The position numbers and the translations under genes are program-made. A DNA stretch of 64,000 nt from Ulota crispa (Eukaryota; Streptophyta; Bryopsida; Orthotrichales; Orthotrichaceae). Positions 23,683 through 35,058 of this stretch are shown piece after piece (positions within the stretch are counted from its first letter, which is position 1; every line of letters begins with the position of its first letter). Below the pieces are notes generated by a model. That model was not told the DNA's origin and searched no databases. It saw only the letters and a program-made list of their open reading frames with translations. The stretch is from positions 11,610,727 to 11,674,726 of the forward strand of contig OY987245.1 in NCBI GenBank assembly GCA_963920765.1. Direction: 5' to 3'.

Positions 23683-26132
23683 TTAACCCCTAAAGGACCA
23701 TTGTCGCTTTGGAGGACAAATGGGATTTTGGGCAAGTATTCATGGCCTCAATTTTTGTTTAGATTTTTTGAAATTTTTTTCAAAGATAGAAAAACACATT
23801 AGCTTTTGGGGAATATGTTTTTAATTCCAATCTATGCATGGGAGCAAAAATTATGCCCAAATAAACACGAAGTTGGGGAGTCCGGGCAACAACAATAAAT
23901 TACAAAAAATTGGATTTTTTTAAAGTATATTTTCTTCTCATAGATTATATCTTTGTCTACATTATAAGCTTTGATTCATTCCAATTGGACTAGTTATGAG
24001 AAAGTTATAGTGATCAACATTTTTGAATTTTGAGTTTGCATTTGAATTTTGAAGTGTAAATGGAAATAAAGTGCAGACTAGTTTTGAAATAGAGTGTGAA
24101 TTCATGGTCAATTGTCTTGTGATTAGACACTAGGCTATGGACGAGTAGTTAATTATGCGGTTAGGAAGTTATATACGGGAACGGGGAGAGTCAGACCATA
24201 AAAGGCTATTGACATTCTTATTTTACTGGGAGCAAAATTTAGATCTAACTCCCCTTGCAGTTTTTTTGTTTTCTTGTATTTGTTTTATGTTTTATAATAT
24301 GTATGCACCCAATCAGTAGAGATTGAGGAAGGCAATATTCTTTGTATGTTCATTTGTATTCCGGCCTGCAGAGAGAGTAAGGCCAAGGTGTTTAATTGAT
24401 TTGATCTAATTGATTTTGTTTTTGAGGCAATAGCTGATTTGACTCAGTGAGTGAGTGTGCAAATTATAGATAGTGAGTGTTGCTTGAGGAACCTGCGAGA
24501 GGTAAGCATGGCTATAATCTATTTATATACTTGTTCATAGAAGCGAAGACTATAGCCAGAGAGAGTGACTCAGTGATTGAGAGCTTAAGGCAGTAGTCAA
24601 TTGGTTAATTTATGAATGAATGCCTTGCGGGTGGCAAGATGCGGTATTGAACTAATTTAATCAAAGGCAATAGACAAAGAGAGAATTCACTTGAGAGAAG
24701 TTGCCCCAGATCATTGCCAAGATTGTTAGCAGTTATCATGCGAGTGTTTCCAAGAGAGAATGCTTAAGGCAATTGACAGAATTGTAATTGCAAAACTCAA
24801 TGCACAACTTATTTAAAGAAGTGAGATGCTTCTAAGAGAAATAATATTGATTATGTTAGAGTGGTTATTAATTATGATTGAAGCTTGTGAGAATATAGCC
24901 GAGTGATGAAACTAGAAGAAAAGGCTATAATTTGATTGTGATGATGGAGATGAATTAATGCAATGCTTGAGTAAAAGAAAGATGATGGCCATGATCTGAG
25001 AGTGATTCTCTGCATGTGCCCTTTTATGATTGAATATTGGAACAAAGAAGAAAAGCTATAGCCTGGAGCGTGAAGAATAAGCAGGAGATTATAAATCTAT
25101 AGCCAAGTACTAGTTCTCACAAAAATTACAATACATTGCAAGTGAAAGCAGATGGCTATTGAATAGATTATTATTATTTATCCTTGTAGTGATTACAAGA
25201 TAGTTTTTGTGATAGAAACTAAGGCAATAGTAAATAGATTCAAAGTTTTGAGATAGAATTGAACTAGCTATTGACCAATTACAATGTTTATTGATTGAGA
25301 TAGAAATAGAATGGAGATATTCTATAGAATCAGTATGATTGAATAGCTTATACAAAGTGTAATAGAAACTGAAGGCTATGAGCAGGTGAAGAGAAGAATA
25401 TTGAATTGATTATTTCATTACCTAAATCCCTTTTGGGTAGGCCATAGACTTGCCAATATAGATTGTGGTTTAGTATGGAAAATAATCAGATTGATTATAT
25501 GTGGTTACTCAATGATGCAATAAAATTACTGACGCATGGTTCACGACAAACAATATATTGTTAGACCTGAAAAATAACTTTATAAAGTTCATTTTTGAAT
25601 ACAAGTTTAATATTTTTTCAAAAAAATTGTTGGAAAGGGTGAAGTTTGCTTGCTTGAACAATTTTGCCAATGTGATTATTGTGTTTCAATTCCATTGTAG
25701 GGTTATTAACCATTTAAGTTTTTGTTCATACTCTTACCTCTTCAACCTAATGTTTTTTTTTAAGAATGAAAATTAAGTATTTTTTATTTTAAGTTTTTTC
25801 TCAAAGATTCTCAACTCAATTTTCCACCATAAAAATTTAAACTTCCAAATTTTGTGGTGCAAAAAAATTTAGTTAAAAAGTTCAAAGTCAAATAATACAG
25901 TCATGCAAGGTGCAAAAAAGTTTGTTTTTTATACTTTAAACACACATATCTTGCAATTTGTGCAGTCAAATTTTTTGAATTTTTTTTACACATTCTTGTA
26001 CAAGTCTAGTAGAAGATCCTATGGTTGGATATGCAAAAAGATCAATTTTTAAACTTCTATACTCTTTGCCACAAAATTGGCGGTTTTGAGTGTCTTTTGA
26101 CAAAATGAAGGCCCTGGTCCTTTAGGTGTTAA
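23683..26132 (+). mobile_element. TIR element, TTAACCCCTAAAGG family, enlarged by an insertion
   Basis: The left end TTAACCCCTAAAGGACCATT and right end GGTCCTTTAGGTGTTAA match the copy at 38011-38904. Compared with that copy, about 1.5 kb extra lies between about 24010 and 25565. The insert is full of short imperfect repeats such as GGCTATAG and GAGTGA, and no protein is recognised. Its nature is unresolved. Confidence 0.65.
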
Positions 26133-27180
26133 AACTAGTGCAATAGTCACTTAGATCCTATACACAACCTAAAGAATGAAAAAGAGCCTTTTAGAATTAA
26201 AAAAAAAAGACAATGGAAGGAGTATTTGAGGTTTTCAATAGAAGGCTTATGCAACCACAAAATCCATTCTTGTGAAAGTCCTAAGACTATATCAAGGGCT
26301 CTTGTTCACTTTATCAATAAAACAAATATGGTTGAAGAGGTTTAGAACAAGGTTATATAGTTTCAAATCCTACTCCTAGACGCACAGAAAATTAGAGACT
26401 GTTCTTTCATTAAAAAAAATTCTAATGCAATAACCTTTTATTTTTTATGGGTATTAAATGTATTGTTTTCCAAGTTACAACTTTGGCATGGAAAGTAGCT
26501 ACCTAGGCAGCTCCACTCACTTGCTTAGTGCTAGGTTTTTGGTTTTTGTATCTTTTAATACATTATTCAATCCATGTAAACCACACAATTTGTGGTCCCC
26601 GGTACCAAACATAACATTTAGTAGCGTAAAGAGAGGTTGCCTTTCCCTCTCTTTAGGTATCATCCATGACCTTCATGCTGACATACTTTAATTCTCTGTT
26701 TTAACATGGTTGGGCCCTTACATTGACATATGTGCACTAAACTAAGCCCCTTTTTTATACACTCTGACAAAATTTGGCAAGTGTCTCCATAGCTATTAAT
26801 GGATGTGAAATATGCCACACCAATTCATTTGTTGGATGGAATGGTGTGGAATATTCCACACCATTCAATTGGAAGGAGGGTAGTCCTCTCTGCTGCTACT
26901 AAATGTTATGAACTCTCAAACCCTCTTTTGCCATTTGAAGCCCATATCTCCACCCAACCTTTAATTTTCAAGCAAAAGCTTGCCTAAACTTTACTTGATT
27001 GTCTTGCCAACAAACTTGACACAATATTGAAGGGTCCTAGATTTGGGTAAAATTGCATGTTCAATAGCCAAGATAGGGTACTGTAGTAATAATTTGATTA
27101 CTAGCTTTGCAAATACATAAGGATAAGCTAACAACAAATTTGTTTAGAGAAAGTCTAAGTAGCTAAAGTTTGTAAACTAA
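26133..27180. other. AT-rich intergenic sequence
   Basis: No gene or repeat family recognised. A short inverted repeat, GTGTGGAATATTCCACAC, lies at about 26846. Confidence 0.4.
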
Positions 27181-28494
27181 GAGCATTTCCACCTGTGCAA
27201 GACTTCAAGTATGGCATAATTGGCTTTTCCTGTGACTAGCAAAAGGAGAGCCGGATATGCAATCTATTTTTCACATTAGTTTGCTACTTTGCTCCAGTTC
27301 ACACAAATAAGGTTGTGATTGAAGTTATCTAGAAATTGCTTTATTGCTTCACAAGTGCACATTTCTCTGGCAGTGTTGATTTTCTTTTTAGTTAAGCTTT
27401 GTTTAGCATTGTTTTTATATATTGAACTCCGCTTTCTTTTTATTTGAAGCTGTAAATCATTCTCTATGTAAGTTTTCTTTTCTCATGAAAAATTTAAAAT
27501 TGATCGTGCTCTCTCTAGTCTCTTTTGGTTTAGGTTCATTTATTGTTGTATCTCTGATTTTTTTTTTGTGAAATTTGAATTTATTATTATCTCATGAATC
27601 TCTTTTTTTGAAATTCAAATTTATTGTTGTCATTACAATTTCTGCGGTACTTGTTTTTTTATGGATCTCCAACAATTCCGAGCTTTGTTGGATGAGCGGA
27701 TGGCGGCTTTGCACGATGACTTCAAAGAAAACAAAGTGGTCATAAATATGGCATTGCAGCAATTAGAGAAACTGATTGAAGGTGAAACTCCTGTTAGGAA
27801 CATTCACGGAGGTTCTAAACTTGGACGTTCACCAAATCTCATGCGGTCTAGAGCAAGGGATGAGTGGATCATGCATGAAGACTACTTTGCGGAGCACCCT
27901 CTATACAAGGACCACATTTTCTGTTGAAGGTATTGTATGAGAAAGTCCTTCTTTTTACAAATCATGCATTCTGTTTGTGAACAAGATTCATACTTTGTGC
28001 AAAACAAGGATGCTATTGGGTTGATGGGTTTATCTTCGCATCAAAAATGCACTAGCGCCTTGCGGATGTTAGCATTGGATGTTTGTGCGGACGCCATAGA
28101 TGAATATTGTAAGATGAAAGAGTCCACTATAATGTTGTGTATGAAACAATTTTGCAAAGTTGTACGGTCAGTTTTTGAACCAACTTACTTGAGGCAACCC
28201 AAAAAAGAAGACATTGAAAACAATTAGGAATTAATGTTGCAAGAGGGTTCCCTGGTATGTTTGATTTGATTGACTGCATGCATTATGTTTGGAAGAACTT
28301 CCCGATGGTGTGGCAAGGAGACTTCAAAGACAAAGACAAGAACATATCCATTATTCTTGAAGCTTTAGCAGACCAATCACTTTGGATTTGGCATGCTTTT
28401 TTTGGCATGCCTGGTTCTAACAACAACATTAACATTCTTGACAGGTATACTTCTAACAAAATGATATGCTATTAAAATTTAAAATGATATATGT

Positions 28495-28523
28495 ATACAT
28501 ACACACACACACACACACACACA

Positions 28524-28580
<57 letters not shown>
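28495..28580. repeat. (CA)n-(TA)n microsatellite
   Basis: About 13 CA repeats followed by about 20 AT repeats, located inside the Harbinger remnant. It directly precedes the repeat block that starts at 28581. Confidence 0.95.
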
Positions 28581-28581
<1 letters not shown>

Positions 28582-29280
28582 CTAGTTTACGCACCCGTTG
28601 TACCAATAGAGTTTAGAAAAACATCCTTGCAGTAAACAAATTGTTGCAATAGATCTTATTTTTGTGTCTCCTATCCTTGTGCCCCTTATCTTTGTACCCC
28701 CTATCCTATGCCCCCTATCCCGTACCCCCTATCTCCATGCCCTCTTTTTGTCAAGAGAAAGTTGTGGTGCAATTGCCAATGATGGTGCAACTGCCAATGA
28801 CCATTTGTTAACATCTAGTAAAGAGTTGTAGGTGATTTTATTTTATTCTATCTATACCTTTAGTTGAACTTGTACTCTACTCTATTTTTATGTGGAACTA
28901 AAGATGGACTTTGTGGAATTGTCCTCCCCACCTATGGAATTGTCGAGTTTGACCGCCACCACACGATATTTTGTTATTATAAAGATAGTTTATGCACCTA
29001 TTGTACCGATGGGATTATGCTCCCTCCTAATCCCGTGTCCCTCTATCCCTATGAATTATGGTGCAATTGCCAGTGACGGTGCAATTGCCAGTGACATGTT
29101 GTTAACATCTAGTAAAAAGTTGTAGGTGCTTTTAATTTATTCCATTTATAACTTTAGTTAAACTTGTACTCTACTCTCTTTTTTAAGTGGAGCTAACGAT
29201 GGACCTTGTGAAATCATCCTCCTCACCTATGGAACTATCGAGTTTGACCACTTGTACAATACGTAGCATTTTATTTTATC
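28581..29280 (+). repeat. Dimeric minisatellite-bearing repeat (family H1) inside the Harbinger remnant
   Basis: The head ACTAGTTTACGCACCCGTTG is followed by short CCCCTATC-type minisatellite units and a tail (AACTTGTACTCTACTCT ... CACCTATGGAA). The whole pattern repeats from about 28985. Heads of the same family lie at 47073 and 49357, and tails at 49220-49356. The dimeric arrangement and internal minisatellite recall Helitron-like elements, but I could not fix the diagnostic ends. Confidence 0.55.
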
Positions 29281-31053
29281 ATTTTTTTAATAAGTGCCTT
29301 GCTCTTGTCAGTTTGTAAAACCATATCACATTACAAAGCTTGATATTTTATTTCTTTGTGAAAACATCTTCACAAGATTAGACTTCAATAAATATGTCCT
29401 AATTTTGTAGTACACTTATTTTATCTTAGTTACTTTCAAAAACTTGTTAACACTCACTCTATAATTAAGTTTGGCCATTTTTATTTATAACCTTTATAAT
29501 AATAAAAATGTAAATTATGAAGACAGATCAAGTACACATTATTAGTGACTACTAATTATGTCATTAACATAATACAATCATTTTTTCCCCATCACATTGC
29601 CTAGTGAAATCATATTCCCATGTGTTTTTAACAAGAATTTTTGTATGTTACAGATCTTCATTTGTCATGAACATGCTGAAAGGTGATGCCCAAGATATTA
29701 GTTTTGTGGTAAATGGACATCAATATCCAAGGTACTATTGCCTTGTTGATGGCATCTACCCACCATGGAGTTGTTATGTTAGGTCAATTAATGAACCTCA
29801 AGATAAAATGAGACAAAATTTTAAAGAGAGACAAGAATCATGTTGAAAAGACGTTGAACATTGCTTTGGAGTTTTGCAAGCCCGTTTTGCAAGCCCGTTT
29901 TGCTATAGTACAAAACCCTTGTAGACAATGGAGTTTAGAGACTATTATGGATATTATGATGACTAGTGTCATACTCCACAACATGATATTAGAAGATGAG
30001 AATGGCCTAGATCTAGAAGATGCACTTCCTCATGGTCAAGGTGTTAGAGTGGAAAGATGTTTTACATTTCAAAATTTTCAAACATGCATTTTAGACATTG
30101 AGAACCCTGATACACACTACGCATTGAGATCAGACATTATGAAACATTTATGGACCATGAAAGGAGCTAGTTTTCATTAAATTACAAAATATTAAGAAAC
30201 ACTGCCCCTACTTGTAATTATTTTGAAATTGTGCCTATATTTCTAACATTGTTTATGTTTGTGCCTCTATCTATAATATTTCTCATTTGTCAGCCCTTAC
30301 TTATAATATTTTTCATGTTTATGCCCCTCCTTGCATTATTGTTATATTAAGTGCCCCTATTTGCAATTTCTCCTTGAGCATCGGGGGCTTTTTGAAGCCT
30401 CACTTGTGCGGCATCTAGCTCGGGTTAATGCTAGGGATGCATTCCCTAATTTCATGCACACCATTCTTGCTGCCGTGCAATTTTCTTGCCCAACATTCTT
30501 CTTTTTTATTGTTCCCTTTCATATTGCACGAGGTGCTTTGTGGCAATTTGTGCATGTTTAAAACTAATTATACAGTGCTAAGCAGGTGTGGAGCTTCACT
30601 GAGATTGCCATTGTTGGCTTTCCTGGTTACGTCAAACTGAAGTTTAGAGGCTTTGGAGGGCAGGACCAGTGCAGATGCTATTAAGAGCATCATCAGTGTG
30701 TACACTTGGAAAGAGACGGACCTGTATTTTGCTTGGTGGGAGCCACTTTAGCAAAAAGTTTAGGGTTTTTTAGGGCTCCAAGGTTGCCACCGGAATGGAA
30801 ACTCCGGATCTAACCTCGTTAAAACCACCTCTTAGAGCGGCATATTGTCTCGTTTTCCCATGCCCTAGCTCGATTTCCCAGTGCGCACCACATTTGCTGA
30901 CGGAGTGACACGTTGCTTGTGATAGCTTATAACAGCTTGCAATTTCCTAGCAACAACTTGCAAGTACTTACATTCTTTTGCTATCGTGCTTGAATCTGCT
31001 GCAAGAGTTGCGTCAACATTGGGAGGATCTAGCCAGTGAAAAAAACTGCATAC

Positions 31054-31827
31054 TTAACCCCTAAGCGTGTTGCTAAGAAAATTCAGCATACCTTCAATAT
31101 GAAATCTTCAACACATTCCCCGAGTTTTAGAAAGTTGATCAAGTAATCACATAATCCAAATTGGTCATTCTATACCCAACTATAAATCAAATGTTTTAGA
31201 CCAATTTGATTTTAAATCTAAGTAAATTTGCAAAATCCCCACCGTTGAGAATCTCATGTTTTCCAATTTGGGTAACAGTTCAAAATATGGATTTTGGACT
31301 TTCATGTAATATTTTCTAAAAAAAGATTCACCTAATGGCTAATCCCATGAGATTGTGCCTAGCTATACTTGATGGAAAAAACTAAACTCCATAGATGATA
31401 AAAAACTCCAAAAGATATGGTCACTCAAAGTAGCTAGATTCCACTAGCTCCCTACTTTAGAGCTATAAAAACCTTGTCCAAATCAAGAAAAAAAAAGTGA
31501 CACATCACCAAACTTCTCCCTTGTACGATACGAGACATGAGAGCACCCATCCCATCCACTCTCTAAGCTGCTCCCTCCGTTTTCCCAAAGACATTCTTCT
31601 TCTAATTGTTGAAAAATTAGAATATTTTCCATATTCCATGTAGAATCTAGAGCAAAGGAGGCACTTCAAGGAACAACAAGCCGATCAAAAAAATCCTTGA
31701 ACTAGCAATTCCATTTGGACTTGAGTGGCAGACCAAAATTTGAGCTAAAAATGCCTCTTTTGTATACTTTCACACCTCCAAGCACCCCCTTTGGCCATAC
31801 TGGGCTCTTTGGTCTTTTAGAGGTTAA
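31054..31827 (+). mobile_element. TIR element, TTAACCCC family, diverged copy
   Basis: Ends TTAACCCCTAAGCG and the inverse of TCTTTTAGAGGTTAA. It is similar in length to the copy at 21726-22603. No coding content. Confidence 0.5.
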
Positions 31828-31891
31828 GGGGCAAGGAGCGACTTAAGACCAGCTACTTCCGAGTCTTGTTCTCATGGGGCATTTACACAAG

Positions 31892-33970
31892 AGTGTGCAG
31901 AAGCGTATGTAGAGAAAAACAATACTATATAAGGCATCCTATAACTTTGGAGCAAGAGTAGGAGTGAATCATGGGTGTGCGGCCTTGCTACCACTTTTAT
32001 GTGTGTGCGGAAGCAAGAAGGGTGTGCAGCACAATTTTAGGAGAGGATCTTGAAGTGCCACATGTCTTTGGGTAACTTTTTGAAGTAGCTCCACCACCCA
32101 ATTCACCCTTACATGTTCTACTTAGCCTCTAAATGCCCAAGGCCCCCAATTTGGGTGTTTACAAAACTTTGAAATTGAATAAAACCTTATCAAGTCATTA
32201 TTTTTTAGTAGTTTTTTTTAGTACAAGTTTCTTTTGAAGTTTATTTTCAACACTAAAAATCCGGTTTTGAAAATGAATGTGGATGATTTTTATACTCAAT
32301 TTTTTGTACAATGGTGTGCATTGTGCATTACAATCTTTGGGTTTTTAGTGTTGGAAAAACTTCAAAATGAGCCTCAAATACAATAAAGCTTGGAGACAAG
32401 CTCTAAATTAGAAATTCATCAAAAAAAATAGGAGTAAATTTTGAAAGTTGTATATTGATTAAAGTTAGACATGTAATGACCTTAAAGGTTTAAACCCCAT
32501 ACTTTTTTGGTGACCAATTTTTTAGATTTGACATGTGAAATGAGGATTGGAAGGCTTATAGTCACTTTTGCAATTTTAACACCTTCTTATTTAACCATTA
32601 TAAGTTTTCAAACTATAAGTGGTAATGTTTTGTTTTACTTTTTTATGCAATTGCTAATATGTTTAGTTTAAATGTGTACGGTTATAGTTAAAAAAAGCTT
32701 GATGAAATTTATGAAAAGGTTGGTTGATGTACATTTTCATGGGTTTTCAAGAAGCTCAAAAAAGCCTTGCACATTTAGAGATTAATTTAATTACAGTGAC
32801 TTGTGATCTTGACAATGTGGGGATTTTTTTTTAATAAATTGAAAAACAAAAATACAAGGTAAAGGAGTATGGGTTGTGTTATTTTTGGCAAAAAGTATTG
32901 ATAACCACAACTGACATTGAATGCTTATTTTGTTACTTTAGTTAATTTACCATTTAACAAAAACAAAAACACAAAAATATGTTATATTTATGATTATCCT
33001 TAATTTTATCTTTATACATATCATTGCATTTATGTTTAAGTTCATGTTTTTATTGATATTTGTATTCACATGTATATATATATATTTATATATATTCATG
33101 TCATTATATGTATTAACTCTTTAAGTCCTCACCCTTGTGTAAGTTGCACAAGCTTGCAAAAAAACAATATAAAATTCCACTAAAAGGGATCTTTAAAGTT
33201 GTTTTTTTTGTTTGCTAGATTATATTATACTATATATTACAATGAATACCAAATACAAAACATCCAATATGAATTGCACAAAAAAACAAAGGGAATTGAT
33301 ACGTGCACACTCAGTGACCCGAGGTTTGATATACACACAATGGAGGAAGCTGTGAATCTTAGATATATTCACCATCAACAAGCTAAATTTGGAATATTTG
33401 AATTCAAATTTGGATCTAGAGACCTTGAATTAGTTTAGAACCACAAAGAAAGATATAATTGAACAACACCATGTGGAAAAGCTTAGTTTTTTTTACAAAT
33501 AAGGATAAAAGTAATAATTTGGCCCCTAGCAAAGTTTTTCCATTGGATGCTATTCAATTGTATCATTTTTTGTGATTCAAAACTAAACCAAGGTCTCTAA
33601 ATCCAAATCTCAATTCAAATTTTCCAAATTTAACTTTTTGATGATAAATGTATAAGATTTATCCCTCCCTTGGTGTGCATATATCAAACCCCGAGTGTGC
33701 ACGCATGAATTCCCAAAAACAATCATAGTTGAAATTTCATTTAATTCACTTAAAGTTAGTTGGAACCCATTGTGAATTAAGAATTTTTATTTTCAGAAAT
33801 TATAGTCATTGAAAGTGAAAGCAACTCTTAACATGCATCTAATGAATTTACAAAATGGAATTACCCTTCTACTTACCCATGTGTATGCAATAAATGGAAA
33901 TGAAAATGAGTATGCATGGGTGTGCATGCGGGTGTAACCCAAGGGTTGCTTCTGCATACGCTTCCGCACT
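31892..33970. repeat. Possible TIR element, ends AGTGTGCAGAAGCGTATG
   Basis: The left end AGTGTGCAGAAGCGTATG has an imperfect inverse at 33945-33970 (CTGCATACGCTTCCGCACT). The hAT foldback at 33291-33714 is nested inside. No target duplication is visible and the inner sequence is AT-rich and non-coding, so the call is tentative. Confidence 0.35.
33291..33714. mobile_element. hAT-type foldback MITE (family F1), second copy
   Basis: Ends GGGAATTGATACGTGCACAC and (inverted) GGGAATTCATGCGTGCACAC, with arms related to 13733-14125. The flanks AAAACAAA and AAAAACAA match apart from a one-base slip. Confidence 0.75.
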
Positions 33971-35058
33971 AGCCTTTAAATCTTTGGCAAATAATTGCTA
34001 AAAACTAACCTGTAAAAGGGCTTGGCGAATGATACACTTGATTTTTAGGGTTGAGAACCGCTCGAGTTTGCCTAATCATGGTAGGTCCCGGGTATAAATT
34101 GCCATGATGGCTTGGGATGGGTTGGGGTCAAAGCTAGACATGGCCGCCAAAGCCCCTGGCAGGATTGCCCAAATCTCCCTACCTGTCAGGGTCGATCACC
34201 GCCCTAGGGTACGCCACGTGGCTGTATTGGACCCGTTAATTTCTTGTGTCGCCACTTTTCCCCATCTTCTTTTCCACGTTGTTGCCTTCTTTGTTGCTCC
34301 CATGCATTCGTCGTTGCCACTTTGAAATTTTTGTTTCCCCGCTCGTTCTCTGCTGGCGTGCTCCCCCGTTTTGTTCCTCTTTGCTGGCAAAATCAGATGC
34401 GTTGGAGAAAATGGATGTGGAGGTGTGGAGGGTCGGAGGCGCTGTCACGTTGCTGAGTTTGCACTATCCTTCTCGAGTTTCCTCCATTCCAAATTGAAAT
34501 GCTGCGTGGGTGGTTTGATTTTGCTTGATTGTCAAAATTGATTGTGTACCAAGTTTTTGTAATGCTAGTGGAATTTCTATTCTTTGTTCATTTGTTTTTT
34601 GTTTTGCTATGTGGAAATTTTTCAATTTAGGCATGAAAGTTTGAATTCATGCTTTTGGTAAACCTTGTAATTAGATCGTCTAACTGTAACATGGTGTTTA
34701 AAATTTTGGCGTTACTTGTTAGGGTTTAGGCCATTTATTGTAAGATATTCTAATGACTACTAGATTTCTGAGTTCATTGCACCTTTCACATTGCAGAGGT
34801 TTTTAGTGGTTGTTTGGGTTTCTGGGATGAAATGATGAATGCGGTTCCCATGACAATGCCGGTTTTTTTTTTGCCAATTGATGGCAGACATAATGTGTTG
34901 CGGCTTCAGGGGTCTGCTACGCAGAATTCTTGGCAATAAATTCAGTGCACAAGGAGTGACAAAACATCACTTCCTTTCCTCAAATTGTCGGCGTGTTTTA
35001 ATATTCTAATTAGTTGTTGCTGTATTTGCGCTTTGATTGTATTTGTTTGTCTCTTGCA
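33971..35058 (+). other. Upstream region of the hAT-like gene
   Basis: 34090-34500 is GC-richer than its surroundings and has several overlapping open frames on both strands, none recognisable. It could be the promoter or leader of the hAT-like gene that follows. 34500-35058 is AT-rich and non-coding. Confidence 0.35.

Larger units (their letters stand above)
27661..30180 (+). pseudogene. PIF/Harbinger transposase remnant
   Basis: Family features appear in order across broken frames. The N-terminal part is 27661-28227 (ALRMLALDVCADAIDEYCKM). The first catalytic Asp block is about 28257-28455 (DCMHYVWKNFP, then LWIWHAFFGMPGSNN). The second Asp block is 29727-29790 (LVDGIYPPW). The Glu block and C-terminus are 29850-30180 (TIMDIMMTSVILHNMI). 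At least two stops look like CGA to TGA changes: after HIF at about 27925, and after QESC at 29846. There is a frameshift near 28227. A 13-bp tandem duplication near 29876-29900 (TTGCAAGCCCGTT twice) also breaks the frame. About 1.1 kb of foreign repeat separates the first Asp block from the second. It cannot make a working enzyme as it stands. Known role of the family: DDE transposase that acts with a Myb-like partner; no partner gene is visible here. Confidence 0.85.
27181..30680 (+). mobile_element. Decayed PIF/Harbinger DNA transposon
   Basis: The left end GAGCATTTCCACCTGTGC is preceded by TAA. The right end, inverted, reads TAGCATCTGCACTGGTCC and is followed by TTA/TAA. The interior holds the remains of a PIF/Harbinger transposase (27661-30180). 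The transposase region is interrupted at about 28476-29600 by a microsatellite and a dimeric minisatellite-bearing repeat. Its ends match the MITEs at 5474-6023 and 8533-8850. Confidence 0.7.

Noticed and set aside
24118-25555. Insert in the TTAACCCC element considered as a solo LTR
   Set aside because: It can be read as starting TG and ending CA, but no matching flanking duplication and no recognisable LTR signals were found, so no family is named.
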